From positions 1-36,122 of the forward strand of contig JBGSIZ010000101.1 in the NCBI GenBank assembly GCA_041742255.1: a stretch of 36,122 nucleotides of DNA, written 5' to 3'. The position numbers and the translations under genes were made by a program. Positions 15,611 to 23,341 of the stretch are shown here, piece by piece; position 1 is the stretch's first letter, and each line of letters opens with the position of its first letter. Below the pieces are notes generated by a model. That model was not told where the DNA came from. It did not search any database and saw only the letters and a list, made by a program, of their open reading frames with translations. This DNA comes from JBGSIZ01 sp041742255. GTDB taxonomy: Bacteria > Pseudomonadota > Alphaproteobacteria > Rhodobacterales > Rhodobacteraceae.

Positions 15611-16936
15611 TCAGTTTCGGCCCCGGTCCGTGTCCCGTTTGGCCCGCAAGCCCGCAAAGAAATCCACCCGTTTTTTCAATTCCCGTTCAAATCCCCGATC
15701 CACGGGGATGTAGTAGACCCCCCGTTTCATGGTGTCGGGAAAGTAGTTTTGCCCGGAAAACCCATCCTGTGCATCGTGGTCATAGGCGTAGCCCGCGCCA
15801 TAACCCTGATCCTTCATCATTTTGGTCGGCGCGTTGAGGATGTGGCGCGGTGGCGGTTCTGAGCCGTGTTTGCGCGCCGCGTCCATTGCCGCCTTGTAGG
15901 CCACATAGGCCGCGTTGGATTTGGGCGCGAGCGCCAGATAGGTGACCGCCTGCGCGAGCGCCAGATCGCCTTCGGGGCTGCCGAGCCGTTCGTAAACCTC
16001 CCACGCATGAAGGCAGAGCGATTGCGCCTGCGGGTCGGCCAGACCGATATCCTCGACCGCCATGCGGGTGATCCGCCGCGCGAGATAGCGCGGGTCCTCT
16101 CCGCCTGTCAGCATCCGCGCCAGCCAGTAAAGCGCCGCGTCCGGGTCTGACCCCCGCACCGATTTGTGCAGCGCCGAGATCAGGTTGTAATGTTCATCCC
16201 CTGATTTGTCGTATTTCGCCGCCCGTTTCATCAACCGGGATGCCAGCGCATCAACCCCGAGTTTTTCCCCCGGTTTCCATGCTGTCACTTGTTCGATGAG
16301 GTTGAGGAGCGCCCGCCCGTCCCCGTCCGCCATTTCCAGCAACGATTCGCGCGCGGGTCCGTCCAGCGGGAGCGCCCGCCCAATGTCCTGTTCCGCCCGC
16401 TGCGCCAGACGTTCCAGATCCGCCAGCGTCAGGCGGTTCAGCACCAGAACCTGTGACCGACTGAGGAGTGCCGCATTGAGTTCGAACGACGGATTTTCCG
16501 TGGTCGCCCCCACCAGAAGGATCGTCCCATCCTCCATATGCGGCAGGAACCCGTCCTGTTGCGCCTTGTTGAAGCGGTGGATTTCGTCAACGAACAAGAG
16601 AGTCCCCCGACCGTTGCGATGCCGCAGGCGCGCCGCCTCGAACACCTTGCGCAGTTCCGGGACGCCGGTGAAGATCGCGCTGATCTGTTCGAAATGGAGC
16701 GCCGTTTCCCGCGCCAGAAGCCGCGCGATGGTGGTTTTTCCAACCCCCGGCGGCCCCCATAGAATAAGCGAGGACAGCGACCCGGACGCCAGCATGATCC
16801 CCAGCGGCGCGTCTGGCCCCAGCACCTGTTCCTGACCGATCACATCCCCAAGCGATTTGGGCCGCAGGCGATCCGCCAGAGGTCGCGGACCGGGCGCGCC
16901 GGGATGGTCAGAGGGCATGTCAAAAAGATCAGGCAT
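15611..16936 (-). CDS. rarA: Replication-associated recombination ATPase RarA (MgsA)
   Basis: AAA+ ATPase related to clamp loaders that acts at stalled replication forks (441 aa). Seen: LADRLRPKSLGDVIGQEQVLGP, Walker A GPPGVGKTT (61-69), Walker B LLFVDEIHRFNKAQQD (114 on), sensor-1 GATTENPSFELN, and the C-terminal tetramerisation part with YLARRITRMAVEDIGLADP and HGSEPPPRHILNAPTKMMK. The N-terminus MPDLFD is usual for alphaproteobacteria. It has no visible ribosome-binding site; its ATG lies in a hairpin arm just after luxI. Confidence 0.95.
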   Translation of the reverse strand: MPDLFDMPSDHPGAPGPRPLADRLRPKSLGDVIGQEQVLGPDAPLGIMLASGSLSSLILWGPPGVGKTTIARLLARETALHFEQISAIFTGVPELRKVFEAARLRHRNGRGTLLFVDEIHRFNKAQQDGFLPHMEDGTILLVGATTENPSFELNAALLSRSQVLVLNRLTLADLERLAQRAEQDIGRALPLDGPARESLLEMADGDGRALLNLIEQVTAWKPGEKLGVDALASRLMKRAAKYDKSGDEHYNLISALHKSVRGSDPDAALYWLARMLTGGEDPRYLARRITRMAVEDIGLADPQAQSLCLHAWEVYERLGSPEGDLALAQAVTYLALAPKSNAAYVAYKAAMDAARKHGSEPPPRHILNAPTKMMKDQGYGAGYAYDHDAQDGFSGQNYFPDTMKRGVYYIPVDRGFERELKKRVDFFAGLRAKRDTDRGRN

Positions 16937-16963
16937 GGCCGCATTCTAGGCCGCGGCCATGCC
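16932..16963 (-). promoter_or_regulatory. Hairpin covering the rarA start codon
   Basis: A perfect 11-bp inverted repeat, GGCATGGCCGC (16932-16942) and GCGGCCATGCC (16953-16963), loop 10. It begins 11 bp past the luxI stop, and its 3' arm on the minus strand contains the rarA ATG (16936-16934). TGATCTTTTT follows within rarA. It could stop luxI transcripts or hide the rarA start. Confidence 0.65.
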
Positions 16964-16974
16964 AGAGGGAAGGA

Positions 16975-17565
16975 TCAGTGCAACTGCTTGGAGAAATCAA
17001 TCCAAACGGCCTGATAGTCTATGCCGCCCATGTTCATGTTCCGCCCTGCCGCGTCCATATCAAGGCTGCACCGCGCCGCCCACCGGTGCCAGTTGGACGG
17101 CAGAAGGGCGAGCATCCGGCGGATCCCTTCCTCTCGGCTGGTGCGCAGCATCTGCATGACCAGTCGCATCCGGACCCGGTGCCGGATGTTGGCCGGGATG
17201 TCGTGGGTGACAAAGCCCCGCGTGACCTCCCAGGTGCCGTCGTCAATCGGCGCTTCGGTATACAAGAGGTCCTGAGGGATGGAGTCCAGGAGACCCCGTT
17301 GCGCGTCCCGGATCATGTAGCTGTAGATCCCGCAGCGCGCGGTGGTGGGCGTGAGCCGCACCCCCGCGAGCACCCGCCCGGCATCATCATGCACGGCGAG
17401 CCAGCGGGATTGGGGCGTGTCGTATTGGTCGTATTCCATGCCCATGGATTCGGGCAGGTTCCATTGGTTGCGCACAATGAAGGATTCACGCCGCGCGCGA
17501 AGTATGTTGGCGAAAAGTTCGCCATGGTTGTGCAGATTGGCGAACGAAAGGGTTGTGCTGTGCAT
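16975..17565 (-). CDS. LuxI-type acyl-homoserine lactone synthase
   Basis: Makes an N-acyl-homoserine lactone signal from SAM and an acyl carrier (196 aa). Almost all family-invariant residues are present at the classical positions: Arg25, Phe29, Trp35, Glu44, Asp46, Asp49, Arg70, and the WEVTR block (Glu113, Arg116). Start at ATG 17565, preceded by CTGGAGG; a TTG at 17580 is less likely. It follows luxR by 61 bp on the same strand and precedes rarA. Acyl-chain length and oxidation cannot be told. It is the only signal synthase in the window. Confidence 0.93.
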   Translation of the reverse strand: MHSTTLSFANLHNHGELFANILRARRESFIVRNQWNLPESMGMEYDQYDTPQSRWLAVHDDAGRVLAGVRLTPTTARCGIYSYMIRDAQRGLLDSIPQDLLYTEAPIDDGTWEVTRGFVTHDIPANIRHRVRMRLVMQMLRTSREEGIRRMLALLPSNWHRWAARCSLDMDAAGRNMNMGGIDYQAVWIDFSKQLH

Positions 17566-17626
17566 TTTGGCCTCCAGCAAGGTGGTTAAGGGTCACACAA
17601 CCCTGCACTCACATCCCGGAGAGGTG

Positions 17627-18238
17627 TCAGAGCAGCCTGTAGTCCCTTGCGCGCTGGATGGCTTCGGTGGTGGTTCGTGCCAGAAGGGCCGCGCGGGCAG
17701 CAGCGAGGCGGGCCTTGAGGGCACTTTCCGATATCCCCAATCGTGCGGCGGCAGCTGCGTAACGATCCCCTTCGGCGATGCACCGCAGGGCTTCGACTTG
17801 GGCTTTGGTCAAAGATGTCGGGGGTTCGGTGATCCGGTGCAATTCTTCGATCAGTTGTTCAAAGTCCTGCATTTCGTGCATGTCGAACTCGCGATCAGAC
17901 CGGCACGCCGATGCAATGGTCCGGGATTTCATCGGGCCACAAGAGACGGCGATGCCATAAACCATTCCGTAGTCCCGGGCCTGACCGAGAATGTTGAACG
18001 GATCGGGGATATCGATCTCGCTCCACCGTGATTTGCCAACCCGACTGAACCCCCAGGCAATAATCGGGTCGCGAAGCGCATAGGCCTCCTCTGTATAGCG
18101 GTCGGTCCACGCTTGCGGAAACGTTTGATGGTGCAGCAAGGGCAGCGCGAACCGGATGTGCAATGCAAAGAAAAAGCCCCCCGGCGCGAGGTCCGAAAGT
18201 CTCGCGATGTGCTGCTCGATTCCCGACCGGATGGACAT
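17627..18238 (-). CDS. LuxR-family autoinducer-binding regulator
   Basis: A 203-aa quorum-sensing regulator, shorter than the usual 230-250 aa but full in plan. The autoinducer-binding domain has Trp44, Tyr48, Asp57-Pro58 and Trp72 in the classical order (WTDRYTEEAYALRDP..SRW). The GerE-type HTH is SLTKAQVEALRCIAEGDRYAAAAARLGISESALKARLAAARAALLARTTTEA. It is the cognate candidate for the luxI next to it. The start at 18238 has no spaced ribosome-binding site, and a good promoter ends five bases before it, so the mRNA may be leaderless. Confidence 0.92.
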   Translation of the reverse strand: MSIRSGIEQHIARLSDLAPGGFFFALHIRFALPLLHHQTFPQAWTDRYTEEAYALRDPIIAWGFSRVGKSRWSEIDIPDPFNILGQARDYGMVYGIAVSCGPMKSRTIASACRSDREFDMHEMQDFEQLIEELHRITEPPTSLTKAQVEALRCIAEGDRYAAAAARLGISESALKARLAAARAALLARTTTEAIQRARDYRLL

Positions 18239-18243
18239 ACCTT

Positions 18244-18283
18244 TTTAGACAAGTTGATTTAAACTTAGTCAACTTTAACTTGT
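18244..18283 (-). promoter_or_regulatory. luxR promoter with overlapping AAGTTGA/TCAACTT dyad
   Basis: On the minus strand TTGACT (18272-18267), exact 17-bp spacer, TCTAAA (18249-18244), then five bases to the luxR ATG. A 7-bp inverted repeat, AAGTTGA (18251-18257) and TCAACTT (18269-18275), covers the promoter. A third element, AACTTGT at 18277-18283, mirrors ACAAGTT at 18249-18255. The region is AT-rich against a GC-rich background. Likely a control site; which protein binds is unknown. Confidence 0.6.
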
Positions 18284-18314
18284 ATAAATGTAAGAGGATT
18301 CTGAGAGGTGTATC

Positions 18315-18473
18315 ATGTTGTGCAAAGACGCTGATCTGGTCGAAAGACTGTCCAATCTGCCAGCAGAAGACCTGCGGTCTGTCTTGGGATTTTTGGGCGC
18401 CCCGGACCGTGAGCCAGCCGCAGAGGCGCCATTGCCGGCCACCGATGAACCGACACCGGACCCCGAAACCTGA
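18315..18473 (+). CDS. Possible small protein divergent from luxR
   Basis: A 52-codon ORF beginning MLCKDADLVERLSNL, preceded by GAGAGG six bases before the ATG. The first half could form an amphipathic helix (LVERLSNLPAEDLRSVLGFL); the second half is rich in Pro, Glu, Asp and Ala (EPAAEAPLPATDEPTPDPET). It starts 76 bp from the luxR start in the opposite direction and shares its AT-rich control region; TATAAA lies at 18283-18288. I recognise no family. It could be a real small acidic protein or chance. It ends 23 bp before the rplQ terminator. Confidence 0.45.
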   Translation: MLCKDADLVERLSNLPAEDLRSVLGFLGAPDREPAAEAPLPATDEPTPDPET

Positions 18474-18493
18474 CGCCCCTCCATGCTAAATGC

Positions 18494-18523
18494 AAAAGGC
18501 CCCGTCTGGTGGGACAGGGCCTT
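18494..18523 (-). terminator. Intrinsic terminator of the alpha ribosomal segment
   Basis: AAGGCCC (18496-18502) pairs with GGGCCTT (18517-18523); an inner GTC/GAC pair follows one mismatch. On the minus strand TTTT (18497-18494) follows. It lies 28 bp past rplQ and ends the rplO-to-rplQ transcript. Confidence 0.8.
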
Positions 18524-18550
18524 GCACTGTTTTGCGCTGAAACCTGAAAA

Positions 18551-18970
18551 TCAGGCCTCGGCAGCCTCATACTCGGCCATACGGGCCTTGTCGGCGGAGC
18601 CTTTGGCGGCCGGGTCACGGTCCACGAGTTCGATGATCGCCATCGGCGCCATGTCCCCGTAGCGGAAGCCTGCCTTGAGCACGCGGCAATAGCCGCCAGT
18701 GCGTTCGAGATAGCGCGGCCCGAGAGTTTCAAAGAGTTTGGCAACGTCTTTGTCTTCTTTGAGCTGTGCGGCGGCCTGACGGCGGGCGTGGAGGTCGCCG
18801 CGTTTGCCCAGCGTGATCAGCTTGTCGATGACCCGCTTGAGTTCCTTGGCCTTGGGCAAGGTCGTTTTGATCTGTTCATGTTCGATAAGCGAACCGGCCA
18901 TGTTGGCGAACAGCGCCTTGCGGTGTTCGTGGGTCCGGTTCAGGCGGCGGTATCCGCGAGCGTGACGCAT
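18551..18970 (-). CDS. rplQ: 50S ribosomal protein L17
   Basis: Large-subunit protein at the exit-tunnel side, 139 aa. The N-terminus MRHARGYRRLNRTHEHRKALFANMAGSLIEHEQIKTT is diagnostic, followed by AKELKRVIDKLITLGKRGDLHARR and RYLERTGGYCRVLKAGFRYGD. Slightly longer C-terminus (RDPAAKGSADKARMAEYEAAEA) than in E. coli. Last gene of the alpha segment; a pair of REP-like palindromes separates it from rpoA. Confidence 0.98.
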   Translation of the reverse strand: MRHARGYRRLNRTHEHRKALFANMAGSLIEHEQIKTTLPKAKELKRVIDKLITLGKRGDLHARRQAAAQLKEDKDVAKLFETLGPRYLERTGGYCRVLKAGFRYGDMAPMAIIELVDRDPAAKGSADKARMAEYEAAEA

Positions 18971-19061
18971 TTGTAGTCTCCTATGGTTCTTTATACTTTG
19001 TGCAGCGGTCTGATGCGTGTCAGCCGCATTATTGGGGCGGGATTGCCCAGGTCGTCGGGGC

Positions 19062-19115
19062 GGTGCGTGTGAACACGCACCCTACGCGGTGGTAGGGTGC
19101 GTGGTTTCACGCACC
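19062..19115. repeat. Inverted pair of GTAG-footed REP-like palindromes (rpoA-rplQ)
   Basis: Unit 1: GGTGCGTG-N4-CACGCACC followed by CTAC (19062-19085). Unit 2: GTAG then GGTGCGTG-N4-CACGCACC (19092-19115). Both stems are perfect 8-bp palindromes, in opposite orientation with the GTAG feet facing each other 6 bp apart. They begin 2 bp after the rpoA stop. The design (GTAG foot plus palindrome, paired) matches REP/BIME elements linked to RAYT transposases; no RAYT gene is in the window. Confidence 0.8.
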
Positions 19116-19117
19116 TG

Positions 19118-20134
19118 TCAAAACTGGTCTTCGAATTTCTTGGCCAGATCTTCGATGTTTTCCGGCGGCCAATCTTCGACGTCCATACCAAGGTGCAGAC
19201 CCATGCCCGACAGCACTTCCTTGATTTCGTTCAAGGATTTGCGGCCAAAGTTCGGCGTGCGGAGCATTTCGGCTTCGGTTTTCTGGATCAGATCGCCGAT
19301 ATAGACGATGTTGTCGTTCTTGAGGCAGTTGGCCGAACGCACCGACAGTTCCAGTTCGTCCACCTTTTTGAGGAGAAGCGGGTTGAATTCCAACCCGTCG
19401 TCCACCGAACCAGCCGAGGCCGATTCCGGTTCGTCAAAGTTGACGAAAATCTGCAATTGGTCCTGCAGAATGCGGGCGGCATAGGCCACGGCATCATCCG
19501 GGGTCAGCGACCCGTCGGTTTCGATTTTCATCGTCAGTTTGTCATAGTCCAGCACCTGACCTTCGCGGGTCGGTTGCACGTCATACGACACCTTTTTCAC
19601 CGGGGAATAGATCGCGTCGATGGCGATCATGCCGATGGGCGCGTCTTCGGGTTTGTTTTTGTCCGCAGACACATAGCCCTTGCCAGTGTTAACGGTCAGT
19701 TCCATGTAAAGGTCCGCACCATCGTCGAGGTGACACAGGATGTGATCCTTGTTCAGGATTTCGATGCCCGAGCTTTCCGAGATTTCCGCAGCCGTCACCA
19801 CGCCCGGCCCTTTGGCCTGAACCGTCAGTCGCTTTGGCCCTTCGACGTCCATACGAATCGCCACGCCCTTGAGGTTCAGGACGATGTCGGTGACATCTTC
19901 GCGGACGCCCGGCACGGACGAAAATTCATGCAAGACGTTGTCGATCTGGACCGCCGTGATGGCCGCGCCCTGAAGCGACGACATCAGCACCCGCCGCAGC
20001 GCGTTGCCGAGCGTAAGACCAAAGCCGCGTTCCAGCGGCTCGGCCACAACCGTTGCCTGACGCGACGGGTCATTGCCCAGCCGCACGTCAAGCTGCATCG
20101 GCTTGATCAGTTCTGCCCAATTTTTGTGGATCAT
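19118..20134 (-). CDS. rpoA: RNA polymerase alpha subunit
   Basis: 338 aa. Scaffold of RNA polymerase assembly; its C-terminal domain contacts UP elements and activators. Seen: MIHKNWAELIKP at the start, EPLERGFGLTLGNALRRVLMSSLQGAA in the N-terminal domain, and the C-terminal domain DELELSVRSANCLKNDNIVYIGDLIQKTEAEMLRTPNFGRKSLNEI. Start at 20134 is preceded by GGAGGG; the upstream ATG at 20146 is part of that site. It follows rpsK by 112 bp that contain a hairpin. Confidence 0.98.
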   Translation of the reverse strand: MIHKNWAELIKPMQLDVRLGNDPSRQATVVAEPLERGFGLTLGNALRRVLMSSLQGAAITAVQIDNVLHEFSSVPGVREDVTDIVLNLKGVAIRMDVEGPKRLTVQAKGPGVVTAAEISESSGIEILNKDHILCHLDDGADLYMELTVNTGKGYVSADKNKPEDAPIGMIAIDAIYSPVKKVSYDVQPTREGQVLDYDKLTMKIETDGSLTPDDAVAYAARILQDQLQIFVNFDEPESASAGSVDDGLEFNPLLLKKVDELELSVRSANCLKNDNIVYIGDLIQKTEAEMLRTPNFGRKSLNEIKEVLSGMGLHLGMDVEDWPPENIEDLAKKFEDQF

Positions 20135-20204
20135 GCGTCCCTCCATACTTGTCAGCCTTCCATGTCCTAAAAGGCCAACGCCCGAGGTTTCAAAAATGCG
20201 AATT

Positions 20205-20229
20205 GGGGCCGCGGAAAACCCACGGCCCC
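20205..20229 (-). promoter_or_regulatory. Hairpin between rpsK and rpoA
   Basis: GGGGCCGCGG (20205-20214) pairs with CCACGGCCCC (20220-20229) with one wobble and a 5-nt loop. No U-run follows. It probably protects mRNA ends or attenuates between ribosomal proteins and RNA polymerase. Confidence 0.5.
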
Positions 20230-20246
20230 AAGTAGAAATAGCGATA

Positions 20247-20639
20247 TCAGACGCGCCGACGCTTTGGCGGGCGGCAGCCGTTGTGCGCCATCGGGGTCAC
20301 GTCACGGATCGAGGTGACGTTGAACCCGGCAGCAGCCAGCGCGCGCAGCGCCGATTCACGGCCCGAACCGGGCCCCTGCACTTCGACTTCGAGTGTTTTC
20401 ACACCATGTTCCTGCGCCTTCTTGGCGACATCCTCTGCGGCCATTTGGGCCGCGTAGGGTGTCGATTTCCGCGAGCCTTTGAAGCCCATGGTGCCAGCGG
20501 AGGACCACGCAATTGCGTTGCCCTGCACGTCAGAAATCAGGATTTTGGTGTTGTTGAACGAAGAGTTCACATGAGCAACGCCAGCGGCGATGTTCTTGGA
20601 AACCTTTTTCTTGCCACCACGGCGGGTATCACGAGCCAT
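20247..20639 (-). CDS. rpsK: 30S ribosomal protein S11
   Basis: Small-subunit platform protein (130 aa). Diagnostic: GVAHVNSSFNNTKILISDVQGNAIAWSSAGTMGFKGSRKSTPYAAQ, VQGPGSGRESALRAL, and the C-terminus TSIRDVTPMAHNGCRPPKRRRV. It follows rpsM by 15 bp, so the two are cotranslated from one message. Confidence 0.98.
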   Translation of the reverse strand: MARDTRRGGKKKVSKNIAAGVAHVNSSFNNTKILISDVQGNAIAWSSAGTMGFKGSRKSTPYAAQMAAEDVAKKAQEHGVKTLEVEVQGPGSGRESALRALAAAGFNVTSIRDVTPMAHNGCRPPKRRRV

Positions 20640-20654
20640 CTGTCATGCCCTCCC

Positions 20655-21023
20655 TTATTTCTTCTTGCCGGCAATGGCCTTTGCGGGGCCTTTGCGGGTG
20701 CGAGCGTTTGTGTGGGTCCGCTGACCGCGAACCGGCAGGTTGCGCCGGTGACGCAGCCCACGATAGCAGCCAAGGTCCATCAGACGCTTGATGTTCATGG
20801 TGGTTTCGCGCCGCAGGTCGCCTTCAACCGTCAGGTTGGCGTCGATGTATTCGCGGATTGCGAGCACTTCGGCGTCCGACAGTTGGTTGACCCGGCGGGC
20901 CACGTCGATCTTGGTTGCTTCGCAGATCTGCTGGGCAATCGCGGGACCGATTCCGGTGATGTAGGTGAGGGCGATTGGAACCCGCTTTGCAGTCGGGATG
21001 TTCACGCCGGCAATACGTGCCAC
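20655..21023 (-). CDS. rpsM: 30S ribosomal protein S13
   Basis: Small-subunit head protein (122 aa) contacting P-site tRNA. Seen: MARIAGVNIPTAKRVPIALTYITGIG (helix-two-turn-helix start), RRETTMNIKRLMDLGCYRGLRHRRNLPVRGQRTHTNARTRKG, and a basic tail. It is separated from adk by about 200 bp that hold two hairpins, so it may have its own control. Confidence 0.98.
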   Translation of the reverse strand: MARIAGVNIPTAKRVPIALTYITGIGPAIAQQICEATKIDVARRVNQLSDAEVLAIREYIDANLTVEGDLRRETTMNIKRLMDLGCYRGLRHRRNLPVRGQRTHTNARTRKGPAKAIAGKKK

Positions 21024-21043
21024 GTTGGTTGTCCTTTCGTTGC

Positions 21044-21069
21044 GGTTCCGTATCGCCGGAACCTTTTTT
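21044..21069 (+). terminator. Plus-strand terminator-like hairpin in the rpsM leader
   Basis: GGTTCCG (21044-21050) pairs with CGGAACC (21057-21063), then TTTTTT (21064-21069) on +. In the rpsM mRNA it is a hairpin after AAAAAA, 20 nt before the start codon, as at aapJ. No plus-strand gene ends here. Confidence 0.5.
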
Positions 21070-21078
21070 CACAACTGC

Positions 21079-21103
21079 GGCCCGGTGGGTGAACCCACGG
21101 GCC
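21079..21103 (-). promoter_or_regulatory. Second hairpin in the adk-rpsM spacer
   Basis: GGCCCG (21079-21084) and TGGGT pair with ACCCA and CGGGCC (to 21103), with one bulged G. It stands in the long rpsM leader. A further GGGTCAAGACCC palindrome at 21200-21211 resembles the core of the REP-like units near rplB. Function unknown. Confidence 0.45.
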
Positions 21104-21224
21104 ACGGTCAGTCGAGGTGGTCAGTGTGCGGCGGGTGCGACCCAATACACACGGTTGATTCCCTTGCGGGATGTGGTTCCTTACGGGGAGTTGCGGGAAG
21201 GGTCAAGACCCCTGCTCCAGTGTG

Positions 21225-21872
21225 TTACCCCAGCACTGCCGCCATGCTGTTGGCCACGTCGTCCATGCTGGCAAGACCGTCCACCGACGATAGTTTGCCG
21301 TTGGCGTAGTAGTAGCCGATCAGGGGCGACGTTTGTTTGTAATAGGCCAGAAGCCGGGTCTTGAGGCTGTCGGCGTTGTCATCCGCCCGCCGTTTGAATT
21401 CGGCGGGCTGGCCGCAGGATGTGCAGACACCGTCGGCGGGAATGGGTTTGGTGTGGTCGTTGTAGACCTCGCCGCAGTTTCCACAGGTCGACCGCGCGGT
21501 GATCCGGCTGACCAGCGCCTCGTCATCGACCTGCATTTCGATCACATGGTCGAGCGTCTGGCCAAGGTCAGACAAGAGCGCGCCGAGTGCGTCCGCCTGC
21601 GCCAGTGTCCGGGGGAAGCCGTCAAAGATGTAGCCGCCGTGGGTGCCGCCAGTCTCCAGCTTTTCCCGGATCAGGCCGATCACGATGGCATCGGTCACAA
21701 GGTGCCCTTTGTCCATCACGTCGGCCACGACGCGGCCCATTTCTGTGCCGCTGGTCCGGGCCTCGCGGAGCATGTCGCCGGTGGACAACTGAACCATGTT
21801 CCGGTCGTCCACCAGTTTGCGTGCCTGAGTGCCTTTGCCCGCGCCGGGCGGTCCGAGAAGGATGATGTTCAT
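21225..21872 (-). CDS. adk: Adenylate kinase, zinc-lid type
   Basis: Interconverts AMP, ADP and ATP (215 aa). P-loop GPPGAGKGT (7-15), GDMLREA and YIFDGFPRTLAQA for AMP binding. The lid carries Cys130, Cys133, Cys150 and Cys153 (CGNC...CTSC), so it should hold a structural zinc, unlike the E. coli enzyme. Start at 21872 overlaps the secY stop by 4 bp (ATGA); longer readings lack family sequence. The secY-adk pair is the standard order. Confidence 0.97.
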   Translation of the reverse strand: MNIILLGPPGAGKGTQARKLVDDRNMVQLSTGDMLREARTSGTEMGRVVADVMDKGHLVTDAIVIGLIREKLETGGTHGGYIFDGFPRTLAQADALGALLSDLGQTLDHVIEMQVDDEALVSRITARSTCGNCGEVYNDHTKPIPADGVCTSCGQPAEFKRRADDNADSLKTRLLAYYKQTSPLIGYYYANGKLSSVDGLASMDDVANSMAAVLG

Positions 21873-23236
21873 CGCCGCGCTGGTCCCTTGGTCGTGCGTT
21901 TCTTGTCGCCCCGCTTGCCGCGGAGCTGCGATTTTTCGATCAGCCCTTCGTATTGGTGCGCCATCAGATGCGATTGAATCTGCTGGATCGTGTCCATGCC
22001 CACCGACACGATGATGAGGACCGAGGTGCCGCCAAAGTAGAACGGGATCGACAGCTGGCTGCGGATGATCTCGGGCATGAGACACACCAGCGCCAGATAA
22101 CCCGACCCCAGAACAAGGATGCGCACCACGACGTAGTCAAGATATTCCGCCGTCCGTTTGCCGGGCCGGATGCCCGGAACAAAACCGTTCTGCGATTTAA
22201 GGTTTTCGGCCACTTCATCGGTCTTGAACGCCACCTCACGGGTATAGAAGTAGGTGAAGAACACGATCATGGCCGTAAAGAACAGCAAATAGAGCGGTTG
22301 GCCCGGCCCAAAGTAGGCAAGGATCGTGGACATGACCGGCCCCGATTGCCCGCCCGAAAATGTGGACAGCGTGGTGGGCAAGAGCAGCAAGGCCGAGGCG
22401 AAGATGGCGGGGATGACCCCGGCAGGGTTCACCTTGATCGGCAGGTGGCTGGACCCGCCGTCATAGACCTTCATGCCGACCTGACGGCGCGGATACTGAA
22501 TGTTGATCTTGCGCAGGGACCGTTCCATGAACACCACAAAGGTCAGGACTACCCCGACCATCAGGATCACCGACAGGATCACCGGGATGCTGATGGCACC
22601 CGCTTGTCCCTGGCTGAGAAACTGCGCGAGGGCGGCCGGAATTTCCGACACGATGCCCACAAAGATGATGAGCGAAATGCCGTTGCCGATGCCGCGTGCG
22701 GTGATCTGTTCACCAATCCACATCAGGAACATGGTGCCGCCCACCAGCGTCACGACCGTTGCCGCCCGGAAATACAGGCCGGGATCGGCTGCAAGGCTGC
22801 CTGCCTCCAGACTGACGGCAAGACCATAGGCCTGAAAGGTGGCCAGCAGGACGGTGCCATAGCGCGTATATTGGTTCAGCTTCTTGCGGCCTGCGTCGCC
22901 TTCTTTCTTGAGCTGTTTCCAGGGTTCATACATGGACCCCATCAACTGCACGATGATCGAGGCCGAGATGTAGGGCATGATCCCCAGCGCGAAAATGCCC
23001 ATCCGCGACAGCGCGCCGCCGGTGAACATGGACAGGATGCCGCCAATACCGGCGGCGGCCTGATCCATGAAGTCCCGCAAGGCGGCGGTGTCGATGCCGG
23101 GCACCGGGATATAGGTGCCAAGCCGATAGACGATGAGAAGGCCAAGAGTGAAGATGATCCGCTGGCGAAGCTCTGTCGCTTTGCCAAAGGCGGACCAGCT
23201 CATGTTCGAGGCCATTAGTTCTGCTGCTGACGCCAT
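21869..23236 (-). CDS. secY: Protein translocase channel subunit SecY
   Basis: Central pore of the Sec translocon (455 aa, about ten membrane helices). Diagnostic: RIIFTLGLLIVYRLGTYIPVPGID, GGALSRMGIFALGIMPYISASIIVQL (plug and helix 2), YTRYGTVLLATFQ, WIGEQITARGIGNGISLIIF and GIRPGKRTAEYLD (cytoplasmic loop). The basic C-terminus RGKRGDKKRTTKGPARR is ordinary. It follows rplO by 105 bp with a terminator-like hairpin. Confidence 0.97.
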   Translation of the reverse strand: MASAAELMASNMSWSAFGKATELRQRIIFTLGLLIVYRLGTYIPVPGIDTAALRDFMDQAAAGIGGILSMFTGGALSRMGIFALGIMPYISASIIVQLMGSMYEPWKQLKKEGDAGRKKLNQYTRYGTVLLATFQAYGLAVSLEAGSLAADPGLYFRAATVVTLVGGTMFLMWIGEQITARGIGNGISLIIFVGIVSEIPAALAQFLSQGQAGAISIPVILSVILMVGVVLTFVVFMERSLRKINIQYPRRQVGMKVYDGGSSHLPIKVNPAGVIPAIFASALLLLPTTLSTFSGGQSGPVMSTILAYFGPGQPLYLLFFTAMIVFFTYFYTREVAFKTDEVAENLKSQNGFVPGIRPGKRTAEYLDYVVVRILVLGSGYLALVCLMPEIIRSQLSIPFYFGGTSVLIIVSVGMDTIQQIQSHLMAHQYEGLIEKSQLRGKRGDKKRTTKGPARR

Positions 23237-23254
23237 GCTGGTGCTCTTTTCATC

Positions 23255-23290
23255 AAAACGCCGCCAGCCGGTTCCCCGGGCGGCGGCGTT
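23255..23290 (-). terminator. Terminator-like hairpin between rplO and secY
   Basis: AACGCCGCC (23257-23265) pairs with GGCGGCGTT (23282-23290), with a 3-bp inner extension. On the minus strand TTTTGATG follows. The U-run is short, so it probably lets much transcription through and sets the rplO to secY ratio. Confidence 0.45.
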
Positions 23291-23341
23291 GGGAAAACAT
23301 GAGGCAGATGTAAGCGCCCCGAAGGCCGCTCACAACCCGGA

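Noticed and set aside
17566..17580. TTG start for luxI at 17580
   Set aside because: The ATG at 17565 has CTGGAGG correctly spaced, and it puts the invariant residues at the classical LuxI positions.
17566..17626. Classical 20-bp lux box before luxI
   Set aside because: Only a weak GGGT-N6-ACCC dyad is present and it does not fit the CTG-N10-CAG type consensus.
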